From Snowella sp031396835 (GTDB lineage Bacteria; Cyanobacteriota; Cyanobacteriia; Cyanobacteriales; Microcystaceae): a stretch of 19,225 nucleotides of DNA. The first letter of the stretch is position 1, and each line of letters starts with the position of its first letter. The DNA lies in NCBI GenBank assembly GCA_031396835.1, contig JANNLO010000024.1, positions 1 through 19,225 on the forward strand, written 5' to 3'. The position numbers and the translations under genes were made by a program. This document shows, in pieces, positions 1 to 7,167 of this stretch. The notes beneath the pieces were generated by a model. It made no database searches. It had not been told where the DNA came from and worked only from the letters and a program-made list of their open reading frames with translations.

Positions 1-2
1 GT

Positions 3-125
3 CCCCATCGGGGAATTTCTCAGGAAAAACTGCCTTTATATCTGGGTTTCTTTGAGTTTGTCCATAATTCAAAAAAGCGTGGCAAAGCCTTGTTGAGTTC
101 TTTGTTACAAAATCTACTTGCTTAA
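3..125 (+). CDS. C-terminal end of a DDE-type transposase (partial, open at the window edge)
   Basis: An open frame enters from the left edge and stops at TAA 123-125, giving 40 residues. It includes the segment GISQEKLPLYLGFFEFVHN followed by a basic KKRGK stretch. From memory this resembles the C-terminus of small cyanobacterial DDE transposases, perhaps IS1595-like, but the family assignment is uncertain without a search. Only the tail is visible, so I cannot say whether the element is intact to the left. No terminal inverted repeat could be placed downstream. It lies about 600 bases upstream of rbcL on the same strand, so it marks the boundary between a mobile element and the RubisCO leader. 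Confidence 0.55.
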   Translation, partial: PHRGISQEKLPLYLGFFEFVHNSKKRGKALLSSLLQNLLA

Positions 126-727
126 CTCCCCGAAACACCTATTGAGCCCTTTCTTTAATACAGCCCGATCTTTTGCCATAAACTCTATCCTCATCTCAGT
201 TTTTATGCTTCTCAGTTTAGATCAATCAGCCTATTTTTCTGCTCATAAAACCCATCGATTCTGTTGTGTTTATTATTTTTGTATCTAAAAGTTTCGGTTA
301 TTCAGTAATTTTATCAAGATAAACTATTACTTCCATCCAACAACAATAGCCCGAATAAGCAATAATACTCATCAATTCTTTTTAATAAATTATCTTGACA
401 TCAGAGGCCAAATCCCTTTCATTAACAAGCTTTTCTCACAAATCATTCAACAAAAAGAGATTCATCAGAGAAATTAATCAGACTGTCTCAAAATTGTAAT
501 CAAAAAACGGTTGCCAAGAGGTAAATAGGTGACAAAAGGGGTTCGTCTGCGTGATAAGATGATTCTCGAAACATGAGATAAGTCGAATTGACAGTGCGCT
601 TAAAAGGCTTCTGGCAAACGAAAATTTATTAAAAATTCAGTCTCTCGATGGTCAGCGTGGAGCTTGTCTCGCCGCTTGCCTATAAAGAAAGAGAACTCAA
701 AATGCCAATTTATGGAGGAACGACTCA
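126..727 (+). promoter_or_regulatory. Long gene-free leader upstream of rbcL
   Basis: These 602 bases hold no convincing open reading frame on either strand. They must contain the rbc promoter and 5' untranslated region, since rbcL starts at 728 and nothing else precedes it on this strand except the transposase tail. TTGACA hexamers occur at 395-400 and 588-593, but neither has a good TATAAT-like partner at 16-18 bases. TATAAA occurs at 681-686 without a matching -35. I could not recognise an NtcA site or a symmetric RbcR/LysR-type box. The base composition is AT-rich and typical of cyanobacterial intergenic DNA. Confidence 0.5.
714..718 (+). promoter_or_regulatory. Shine-Dalgarno sequence of rbcL
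   Basis: GGAGG lies 9 bases before the ATG at 728. It is a near-perfect ribosome-binding site, much stronger than those seen before rbcX, rbcS or plsX, and fits high-level RubisCO synthesis. It fixes the rbcL start. Confidence 0.8.
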
Positions 728-2143
728 ATGGTACAAACTAAATCAGCAGGCTTTAAGGCTGGTGTACAAGATTACCGCCTGACCTACTACACACCCGATT
801 ACACCCCCAAAGATACCGATCTTTTGGCCTGTTTCCGTTTTTCTCCCCAACCTGGTGTTCCCCCCGAAGAAGCGGCGGCGGCAGTTGCGGCTGAGTCTTC
901 TACTGGAACTTGGACAACGGTGTGGACAGACGGTTTGACCGACTTGGATCGTTATAAAGGTCGTTGTTATGATCTTGAAACCGTTCCTAATGAAGATAAT
1001 CAATATTTTGCGTTTATTGCCTACCCTTTAGATTTATTTGAAGAAGGTTCTGTCACCAATATTTTAACTTCCTTAGTTGGTAACGTTTTTGGTTTTAAAG
1101 CATTGCGTGCGTTGCGTTTAGAAGATATTCGCGTTCCCGTTGCTCTGATCAAAACCTTCCAAGGCCCTCCTCACGGTATTTCCGTTGAACGGGATAAATT
1201 AAATAAATATGGTCGTCCTTTATTGGGTTGTACGATTAAGCCTAAATTGGGTTTATCTGCTAAAAACTACGGTCGTGCAGTTTATGAAGTTCTTCGCGGT
1301 GGTTTAGATTTCACCAAAGATGACGAAAATATTAACTCTCAACCCTTTATGCGCTGGCGCGATCGCTTTTTGTTTGTTCAAGAAGCCATTGAAAAAGCCC
1401 AAGCTGAAACCAACGAAGTTAAAGGTCACTACCTGAACGTTACCGCAGCAACCGCCGAAGAAGCGATGGCCCGCGCTCAGTTTGCCGCTGACATCAAAAC
1501 CCCCATCATCATGCACGACTTCTTAACGGGTGGTTTTACTGTTAATACTTCTTTAGCCAAATTCTGTCGTGATAATGGCTTGTTATTGCACATTCACCGA
1601 GCCATGCACGCGGTTATTGACCGTCAAAAAAATCATGGTATCCACTTCCGCGTTTTAGCTAAGTGTTTACGTCTTTCTGGTGGTGATCACCTCCACTCTG
1701 GAACCGTTGTCGGTAAATTAGAAGGCGAACGTGGCATCACGATGGGTTTTGTTGACCTCATGCGTGAAGATTACGTTGAAGAAGATCGCGATCGCGGTAT
1801 TTTCTTTACCCAAGATTACGCTTCCTTACCTGGTGTAATGCCCGTTGCCTCTGGTGGTATCCACGTATGGCATATGCCCGCCTTGGTTGAAATCTTCGGT
1901 GATGATTCTTGTTTACAGTTCGGTGGTGGAACCTTGGGACATCCCTGGGGTAACGCGCCTGGTGCAACGGCAAACCGTGTTGCCCTCGAAGCCTGTGTTC
2001 AAGCCCGTAACGAAGGTCGTAACCTGGCTCGTGAAGGTAACGATGTTCTCCGCGAAGCTTGCCGTTGGTCTCCTGAATTGGCCGCTGCTTGTGAACTGTG
2101 GAAAGAAATCAAGTTCGAGTTTGAAGCAATGGACACCATCTAG
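728..2143 (+). CDS. rbcL: RubisCO large subunit (form IB)
   Basis: The product is ribulose-1,5-bisphosphate carboxylase/oxygenase large chain, which fixes CO2 onto RuBP in the carboxysome. It has 471 residues, the normal cyanobacterial form IB length. All active-site elements are visible: K171 and K173 in TIKPKLG, the carbamylated lysine K197 with Mg ligands D199 and E200 in GLDFTKDDE, H290 in HIHRAMH, H323, and loop-6 K330 in GTVVGKLEGE. The ATG at 728 follows a strong GGAGG. It is the first gene of rbcL-rbcX-rbcS, with rbcX starting 58 bases downstream. Two HIP1 sites (1359, 1788) lie inside it. I see no frameshift or missing catalytic residue. Identification is certain. Confidence 0.99.
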   Translation: MVQTKSAGFKAGVQDYRLTYYTPDYTPKDTDLLACFRFSPQPGVPPEEAAAAVAAESSTGTWTTVWTDGLTDLDRYKGRCYDLETVPNEDNQYFAFIAYPLDLFEEGSVTNILTSLVGNVFGFKALRALRLEDIRVPVALIKTFQGPPHGISVERDKLNKYGRPLLGCTIKPKLGLSAKNYGRAVYEVLRGGLDFTKDDENINSQPFMRWRDRFLFVQEAIEKAQAETNEVKGHYLNVTAATAEEAMARAQFAADIKTPIIMHDFLTGGFTVNTSLAKFCRDNGLLLHIHRAMHAVIDRQKNHGIHFRVLAKCLRLSGGDHLHSGTVVGKLEGERGITMGFVDLMREDYVEEDRDRGIFFTQDYASLPGVMPVASGGIHVWHMPALVEIFGDDSCLQFGGGTLGHPWGNAPGATANRVALEACVQARNEGRNLAREGNDVLREACRWSPELAAACELWKEIKFEFEAMDTI

Positions 2144-2144
2144 A

Positions 2145-2174
2145 TAATTGATAATTTGTTAATTGATAATTAAT
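2145..2174 (+). repeat. Two tandem 15-bp units in the rbcL-rbcX spacer
   Basis: The 12-mer TAATTGATAATT occurs at 2145-2156 and again at 2160-2171, so two 15-base units lie head to tail directly after the rbcL stop codon. The rest of the spacer is similarly AT-rich. The rbcL-rbcX spacer is known to vary in length between cyanobacterial strains, and such short repeats are a likely reason. Confidence 0.6.
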
Positions 2175-2201
2175 AATTTTCAATTTAAAGTTGGGGTGTT
2201 C

Positions 2202-2597
2202 ATGCAGCCGAAACAAGTAGCCCAAGCGAGTGCTAAGGTACTGCAAAGTTACCTGACTTACCAAGCTGTCTGTACTATTCTTGATGAATTGTCGGAAACC
2301 AATTTACCCCAAAGTCTTTGGCTCAGAAATTATACAGCGAACCATAATATTCAAAATGGGGAAGCGTTTTTAGAAGAGTTGATGGCGGAAAATAAGGAAA
2401 TGGTTTTGCGTATTTTGACAGTGCGAGAACATCTAGCGGAACAAGTGTTAGAATTCTTGCCAGAAATGGTACAGACAGGCATTAGTCAGGCCAATATTGA
2501 ACACCGCAAACATTTGCTAGAACGACTCACTCGATCGCCTTTAGAAAATCCCCGACCTTCAAAGACCGCCGATTCAGAATTTGATCTGAATGATTAG
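2202..2597 (+). CDS. rbcX: RubisCO assembly chaperone RbcX
   Basis: RbcX is a small helical dimer that clamps the C-terminal tail of RbcL and helps form the L8 core. The product here is 131 residues, in the usual range. Recognisable family features are the N-terminal helix with VLQSYLTYQAV, the central QNGEAFLEELMAENKEMVLRI block, and HRKHLLERLTR near residue 110, followed by a variable polar tail. I chose the ATG at 2202, which gives the standard MQPKQ-like start. The frame stays open upstream to 2163, but that stretch is AT-rich spacer containing the repeat. Ribosome binding is weak (GGGG at 2193-2196). It sits between rbcL and rbcS, the usual cyanobacterial order. Confidence 0.96.
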   Translation: MQPKQVAQASAKVLQSYLTYQAVCTILDELSETNLPQSLWLRNYTANHNIQNGEAFLEELMAENKEMVLRILTVREHLAEQVLEFLPEMVQTGISQANIEHRKHLLERLTRSPLENPRPSKTADSEFDLND

Positions 2598-2632
2598 AAA
2601 CGTAGTTTTTTATTTAACAGGTAAAACACACC

Positions 2633-2974
2633 ATGAAAACCTTAGCTAAAGAGCATCATTACGAAACCCTTTCCTATTTACCCCCTTTAACCGATCAACA
2701 AATTGCTAAACAAATTCAATTTTTGTTAGATCAAGGTTATATTCCTGCGATCGAGTTTGAAGAAGCTCCTAAACCCACTGACCACTATTGGACGATGTGG
2801 AAATTGCCTTTATTTAGTGCCAGCACTCCCCAGGATGTTTTATCTGAAGTTCGGGAATGCCGCTCTGAGTATGCTTCTTCCTATATTCGAGTAATTGGTT
2901 TCGACAACATTAAACAGTGCCAAACTGTGAGCTTTATTGTTCACAAACCTAACCAAACTCAAAGCCGTTACTAA
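2633..2974 (+). CDS. rbcS: RubisCO small subunit (form IB)
   Basis: The small chain caps the L8 core of RubisCO and is needed for full activity and carboxysome packaging. The 113 residues match the usual cyanobacterial length. Diagnostic stretches are YETLSYLPPLTDQQIAKQI at the start, HYWTMWKLPLF around residues 51-61, and ASSYIRVIGFDNIKQCQ near residues 81-97. The start is ATG 2633, 35 bases after rbcX, with only a weak AGG-type ribosome site. It is the last gene of the operon and is followed by a rho-independent terminator about 40 bases downstream. Confidence 0.98.
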   Translation: MKTLAKEHHYETLSYLPPLTDQQIAKQIQFLLDQGYIPAIEFEEAPKPTDHYWTMWKLPLFSASTPQDVLSEVRECRSEYASSYIRVIGFDNIKQCQTVSFIVHKPNQTQSRY

Positions 2975-3015
2975 GTTTTAAAACTTTATTTAAACTTTAG
3001 TAAATTGATAAGATG

Positions 3016-3036
3016 ACCCACTTCGGTGGGTTTTTT
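3016..3036 (+). terminator. Rho-independent terminator of the rbc operon
   Basis: Perfect 6-bp stem ACCCAC/GTGGGT with a stable TTCG tetraloop, running directly into a T tract. It lies 41 bases after the rbcS stop and just before the 3' end of the convergent tsaB gene. It is the clearest terminator in the window. Confidence 0.9.
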
Positions 3037-3045
3037 GTTGTTAAA

Positions 3046-3654
3046 TTACATCCCATAAAACGGTAAAGCTTCTGACCAGATAGGGCGTATTTCTGTTTGC
3101 CAATCTTGATAAGCTAAATTTAATAAATCGGATACATTATCACCTAAATTGTCAGGGGTAATAAAGATTTTTTGATCTGTGGCAAAATGGGCTAATTTTT
3201 CTTGCCATTGTTCGGGTTCTAATAAAACATCGGGTAAAATTGTGATTAATTTTCTTTGTTCTGAAATTTGGTAAATCGCGCCATAAATTTGCTCTTTTGT
3301 GGCTGCCATTTGCACCGGAATCAGTTGATTAATTCTCACTTGATTTCTGATTGACCAAGCAAAAATTGCTAAACTTGATAAAGCAAAAACAGGAATATTT
3401 AATTGTTGTCCGAGAGTTCGGGCCGTGACGAGTCCAATGCGAGTGCTAGTAAAACTGCCAGGCCCTTTGGCAACTGCTATAAATGCGATCGCATTCCAAG
3501 TTTGAGGTAAAATAAATTCAGCAAGATATTGATGTAAAACATTGGATAATTCCCGACCCAAATTCCAAGTTTGACTGCGAGTTTCTCCTTTAAAATCACT
3601 AATAGAAAGCCCTAATTCAGAACTTGTCGTATGTAAAGCAAGACCATATTTCAT
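3046..3654 (-). CDS. tsaB: TsaB, tRNA t6A biosynthesis subunit
   Basis: TsaB (YeaZ) is the inactive TsaD-like partner that dimerises with TsaD in making the universal t6A37 modification of ANN-decoding tRNAs. The 202-residue product starts MKYGLALHTTSSELGLSI, the ASKHA-fold first strand of the family. It carries the conserved segment AVAKGPGSFTSTRIGL about residues 60-75. I chose ATG 3652-3654; the open frame runs on upstream to 3807, but that part is a hydrophobic translation of AT-rich DNA. It is a little shorter than the E. coli protein, mostly through a short C-terminal part. It is transcribed towards the rbc terminator and divergently from the SprT-like gene, 69 bases away. Confidence 0.9.
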   Translation of the reverse strand: MKYGLALHTTSSELGLSISDFKGETRSQTWNLGRELSNVLHQYLAEFILPQTWNAIAFIAVAKGPGSFTSTRIGLVTARTLGQQLNIPVFALSSLAIFAWSIRNQVRINQLIPVQMAATKEQIYGAIYQISEQRKLITILPDVLLEPEQWQEKLAHFATDQKIFITPDNLGDNVSDLLNLAYQDWQTEIRPIWSEALPFYGM

Positions 3655-3723
3655 AATTTCATAAAATAGACAGATAATAATTAAGAGAATTATTGGATTT
3701 ATTAACAACAATATTTTTTGACA

Positions 3724-4653
3724 ATGACTAAATTTAGAATAACGAATATTATTAAGCAGCAATCGTTGATTAATCAAATGATTTTTCAACAAGCAAAAAC
3801 GGATCAATTAATTTTTAGCCGTTTGCAAACTGTTTTAAAATTGCAGGTCATGGAAATAGACGAAATTTGTCGAAAAAATCAATTTATAGCTGCTGATTTG
3901 CCTGCTCCTTCCCGTGCAGTTTATGCTTGGATGCAGTTTTTAATTGATGAAAATAACCTCTATCGCCATTGTAAAGTTGTTCGTCGTGCTTTAGAAATTG
4001 CTGAAATAATTGCCTTTTCCCAGTCCTCAAAATCATCATCATTATTGATTGAATTAGTTAATTTTTCTGCGGTTTATAAAGCTAAAATAACACCTCAATT
4101 GACTCATATTCAACTTAGTGAAGGTTTTATTAATGCAGAAGATGACCAAATTCAGTCCGTGATGGAATCTATTTTAATTAAAAAAACACCAGAAACTAAA
4201 AATTTGATTCGTCGTTTTGCCAATTCAGAAACTTATAGTGAAATAATTTTAGAGTTGGATCTAATTGCTCAAGTTTTTTCGGAAAATGCTCAGGGCTGTT
4301 ATTACGATTTAGAAGAATTGTTTACGACAGTCAGTCAAGAATATTTAGACTCATCTTTTCTTAAACCGCGACTTTGTTGGAATCCAATTTTGACGAAACG
4401 CAAATTAGGACATTATGAAAGAGCGAGAGACCGAGTTGTTCTTAGTTCAACCTTGGATAAAAAAGAAATACCTAAATTTGTTGTCGAATTTGTTCTATAT
4501 CACGAATTATTGCACAAATATCACGGTGTCGAATGGCTCAATGACAAAAGAATGGTTCATACGCCAACGTTTCGTCGCAGTGAAAAAAAGTTCCGTTTCT
4601 ATGATCAAGCGATCGCCTTTTTAAAACAAATTGGAACAGAAGAATTATTTTAA
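3724..4653 (+). CDS. SprT-like putative zinc metalloprotein
   Basis: A predicted soluble protein of 309 residues with a zinc-protease-like C-terminal third. It shows HELLH (about residues 260-264) followed 15 residues later by HTPTFRR, the HExxH plus H-x-P-x-F arrangement of SprT/Spartan-like and related minimal metalloproteins. The first 200 residues are helical and unrecognised. ATG 3724 is taken as the start; TTG 3718 is in frame just upstream, and ATGs at 3778 and 3850 are alternatives because the first 40 residues look AT-driven and no strong ribosome site exists. It is divergent from tsaB. Catalytic activity, substrate and role are unknown; a DNA-protein crosslink protease is only an analogy. 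Confidence 0.65.
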   Translation: MTKFRITNIIKQQSLINQMIFQQAKTDQLIFSRLQTVLKLQVMEIDEICRKNQFIAADLPAPSRAVYAWMQFLIDENNLYRHCKVVRRALEIAEIIAFSQSSKSSSLLIELVNFSAVYKAKITPQLTHIQLSEGFINAEDDQIQSVMESILIKKTPETKNLIRRFANSETYSEIILELDLIAQVFSENAQGCYYDLEELFTTVSQEYLDSSFLKPRLCWNPILTKRKLGHYERARDRVVLSSTLDKKEIPKFVVEFVLYHELLHKYHGVEWLNDKRMVHTPTFRRSEKKFRFYDQAIAFLKQIGTEELF

Positions 4654-4731
4654 AGAAAAATGCTGACTAAGCTGTCCCAAGATTGTTTAAACTATTTGGT
4701 AATTAGTAGTTCGTTTCTTGCCAAATATAGA

Positions 4732-4744
4732 CCTTTTAAAAAGG
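4732..4744. promoter_or_regulatory. 13-bp palindrome upstream of plsX
   Basis: CCTTTT-A-AAAAGG is a perfect odd palindrome 54 bases before the plsX start, in the 145-base spacer after the SprT-like gene. It has no loop or T run typical of a terminator, so it could be a protein-binding site in the plsX-fabH promoter. In AT-rich DNA such a palindrome can also occur by chance, and I know no matching cyanobacterial regulator. Confidence 0.25.
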
Positions 4745-4798
4745 CGGAATTTATCCAAGTATCTGCTAAAATCTGGAAAGCTTTTATTCTTTTGATCC

Positions 4799-5851
4799 AT
4801 GACAGCCACTCGCGCCAGAATCGCCTTAGACGCAATGGGAGGAGACCACGCCCCCAATGAGATTATTGCTGGAGCCATCCGCGCTAGTGAAGAACTTGAC
4901 GTTGACGTTCTCTTAGTCGGCGATCGCGCCCAAATTGAAGCTTATCTCAAAAATCATCCGAGCAATCCCCAAAATTTAGAAATTGTGGATGCAGAAGGCG
5001 TAATCACAATGGAGGAAGAACCTCTCACGGCTCTACGTCGCAAACCCAAAGCATCGATTAATATAGCCATGGAATTGGTTAAAAAAGATCGCGCGGATGC
5101 AGTCGTTTCAGCAGGACATTCAGGGGCAGCAATGGCGGCGGCTTTGTTGCGGTTGGGTCGGCTCAAAGGCATTGATCGGCCTGCGATCGGTACAGTTTTT
5201 CCCACCTTACTCGCTGATAAATCTGTGATTGTCTTAGATGTGGGGGCGAATGTGGATTGTAAACCCAAATATTTAGAGCAATTTGCCCTGATGGGAACGG
5301 TTTATAGTAAATATGTTTTAGGAACAGAAGATCCCAAAGTCGGGTTGCTAAATATTGGAGAAGAACCTACAAAAGGCAATGATTTGGCACTCCAAGCCTA
5401 TGAACGCCTAGAAGCTAATCCCCACATTCCTTTTATTGGTAATGCCGAAGGAAGAGACGTTTTATCAGGTAATTTTGATGTTATTGTCTGTGATGGTTTT
5501 GTTGGGAATGTGATTCTCAAATTTGCTGAAGCGGTCGGAGAAATTGTCCTCAGCATTATGAAAGAAGAATTACCCCAGGGATGGCGAGGAATGGTGGGAA
5601 CGGCGATTCTCAAACCTAATTTAAAAAAGCTAAAACAACGCATTGACCATGCCGAACACGGCGGAGCATTGTTGTTTGGAGTCGATGGAATCTGTATTAT
5701 TAGTCATGGGAGTTCCCGCGCACCTTCTATCTTTAATGCCGTTCGTTTAGCCAAAGAAGCTTTTGATAATCAAGTTTCTACCCGCATTCAAGCATGGACA
5801 GAAGGTACGATAAATTCAGAAATAACTAGTATGACTAAGAATGAGCGATAA
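4799..5851 (+). CDS. plsX: PlsX, phosphate acyltransferase
   Basis: PlsX converts acyl-ACP and phosphate to acyl-phosphate, the donor used by PlsY in making lysophosphatidic acid. It is a peripheral membrane enzyme. The 350 residues match the family length. The N-terminus IALDAMGGDHAPNEI is diagnostic, with further conserved blocks SAGHSGAAMAAALLRLGRLKGIDRPAI (about residues 104-130), NIGEEPTKGND, and GFVGNVILKFAEA. ATG 4799 gives the normal start; the ribosome site is weak. It is followed after 36 bases by fabH on the same strand, the conserved plsX-fabH arrangement also seen in E. coli, which suggests co-transcription. Confidence 0.97.
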   Translation: MTATRARIALDAMGGDHAPNEIIAGAIRASEELDVDVLLVGDRAQIEAYLKNHPSNPQNLEIVDAEGVITMEEEPLTALRRKPKASINIAMELVKKDRADAVVSAGHSGAAMAAALLRLGRLKGIDRPAIGTVFPTLLADKSVIVLDVGANVDCKPKYLEQFALMGTVYSKYVLGTEDPKVGLLNIGEEPTKGNDLALQAYERLEANPHIPFIGNAEGRDVLSGNFDVIVCDGFVGNVILKFAEAVGEIVLSIMKEELPQGWRGMVGTAILKPNLKKLKQRIDHAEHGGALLFGVDGICIISHGSSRAPSIFNAVRLAKEAFDNQVSTRIQAWTEGTINSEITSMTKNER

Positions 5852-5875
5852 TTTTGGGCTTATTGCCATTAAATA

Positions 5876-5881
5876 GGGAGA
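5876..5881 (+). promoter_or_regulatory. Ribosome-binding site that decides the TTG start of fabH
   Basis: GGGAGA ends 6 bases before TTG 5888. There is no ATG near the expected FabH N-terminus, so this site supports use of a TTG initiation codon. Confidence 0.6.
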
Positions 5882-5887
5882 AATCGA

Positions 5888-6886
5888 TTGAATAGACTAG
5901 GAATAGGGATAAGCATCATCGGCAGTGGTTCAGCGACGGCTAATCAGATATTAACTAATGATGATCTAGGCCAGATGGTTGATACGACCGACGAATGGAT
6001 TCAAAGTCGCACGGGGATGCGTCAACGTTACATTTGTTCTGCTGATGATTCTCTCGCAAAAATGGCTACTCAAGCAGGAATTAATGCCTTAGAAATGGCA
6101 GATTTAGTGGCAACTGAGTTGGATTTAATTATTTTGGCGACTTCGACTCCTGATGATTTATTTGGTACGGCGGTTCAGGTTCAATATCAATTGGGTGCGA
6201 CCAAGGCAATGGCCTTTGATTTGACGGCGGCTTGTTCGGGTTTTGTGGTGGGATTGGTGACGGCTTCTCAATTTATCCGTTCAGGCGTTTACCAAAATAT
6301 TCTATTGATTGGGGGAGATATTCTTTCTCGTTGGGTGGATTGGAGCGATCGCGCAACTTGCGTTTTGTTTGGAGACGGTGCAGGAGCCGTTGTTTTACAA
6401 GCCAATCCAGACTGCGATCGCCTTTTAGGGTTTGAAATGTATAGTGATGGTAGTCTCAATCATTGTTTGAATTTGGCCTATCAGGGAGAAACAAAAAGTT
6501 TAACAACGGGCAAATCCGTAGCTCAGGGAACCTATCAAGCCGTCACCATGAACGGGCGTGAAGTTTATCGTTTTGCAGTCGCAAAAGTGCCAGAAGTCAT
6601 TGAAAAAGTTTTATTTAAAGCAAATATTACCGTTGATGACATTGATTGGCTAATTTTACACCAGGCAAATCAACGCATTATGGATTCAGTCAGCGATCGC
6701 CTAAAAATCCCTTCGGAAAAAGTGATTAGTAACGTGGCTGAATATGGCAACACATCAGCAGGTTCAATCCCTATTGCTCTAGATGAAGCAGTGAGAGCCA
6801 AAAAAATTAAAACGGGAGATTTAGTAATAGCTTCTGGTTTTGGTGCAGGTTTAACTTGGGGAGCGATCGCCTTTCGTTGGGGTTGA
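5888..6886 (+). CDS. fabH: 3-oxoacyl-ACP synthase III
   Basis: FabH condenses acetyl-CoA with malonyl-ACP to start type II fatty acid synthesis. The product has 332 residues. The Cys-His-Asn triad is complete: C116 in LTAACSGF, H258 in LILHQANQRIM and N288 in EYGNTSAGSIP. The DTTDEWIQSRTGMRQRY block near residues 32-48 is also typical. Translation starts at TTG 5888, chosen because of the well-placed GGGAGA and because the N-terminus GIGISIIGSG aligns with the usual family start. It lies 36 bases after plsX and is probably its operon partner. Four HIP1 sites lie in its coding sequence. Identification is secure. Confidence 0.97.
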   Translation: MNRLGIGISIIGSGSATANQILTNDDLGQMVDTTDEWIQSRTGMRQRYICSADDSLAKMATQAGINALEMADLVATELDLIILATSTPDDLFGTAVQVQYQLGATKAMAFDLTAACSGFVVGLVTASQFIRSGVYQNILLIGGDILSRWVDWSDRATCVLFGDGAGAVVLQANPDCDRLLGFEMYSDGSLNHCLNLAYQGETKSLTTGKSVAQGTYQAVTMNGREVYRFAVAKVPEVIEKVLFKANITVDDIDWLILHQANQRIMDSVSDRLKIPSEKVISNVAEYGNTSAGSIPIALDEAVRAKKIKTGDLVIASGFGAGLTWGAIAFRWG

Positions 6887-7063
6887 TTATCTCAGTTGTC
6901 TTTCTCAGAATGGAAACAGATAGCAAAAAACAATAGTCTATCCTAAAAGTGGCCTCCATTTTTAGTTTAAATTAAAACGACAATTCTAAGTTGGAGCCTA
7001 CAATTGCGGATAGAGTTGCGCACCTTTTGACCGAGGGCATGAGAGCATACCTTTAGTCCTTCA

Positions 7064-7076
7064 TTTGTAGTACAAA
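7064..7076. repeat. Palindrome in the fabH-tnpB spacer, candidate part of the element's left end
   Basis: TTTGTA-G-TACAAA is a perfect 13-base palindrome about 90 bases before tnpB. IS200/IS605-type elements carry short imperfect palindromes at their ends. Whether this lies inside the element cannot be decided without other copies. The rest of the 281-base spacer holds no gene; TATAAT words occur at 7130-7135 and 7149-7154 but lack good -35 partners. Confidence 0.25.
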
Positions 7077-7167
7077 GCGGAATGTTACGATAAAACGAGA
7101 ATCCGAAACCACAAGCTATCTCTAAATGTTATAATTCAATCAAAACTTTATAATTTTTATCAATTCA

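Noticed and set aside
743..1003. Minus-strand open frames inside rbcL, such as 743-1003 and 1304-1516
   Set aside because: They are antisense to a certain gene and their products look like reverse translations of RubisCO; no ribosome sites.
1845..2147. Plus-strand 100-codon frame overlapping the end of rbcL
   Set aside because: It lies wholly within rbcL in another frame and has no recognisable protein features.
3655..3807. Upstream extension of tsaB by 51 codons
   Set aside because: The extension is a hydrophobic translation of AT-rich spacer and overlaps the start of the divergent gene; the family start is at 3654.
4660..4860. 66-codon plus-strand frame running into plsX
   Set aside because: Overlaps the start of plsX in another frame, shows no domain, and is likely chance in an AT-rich spacer.
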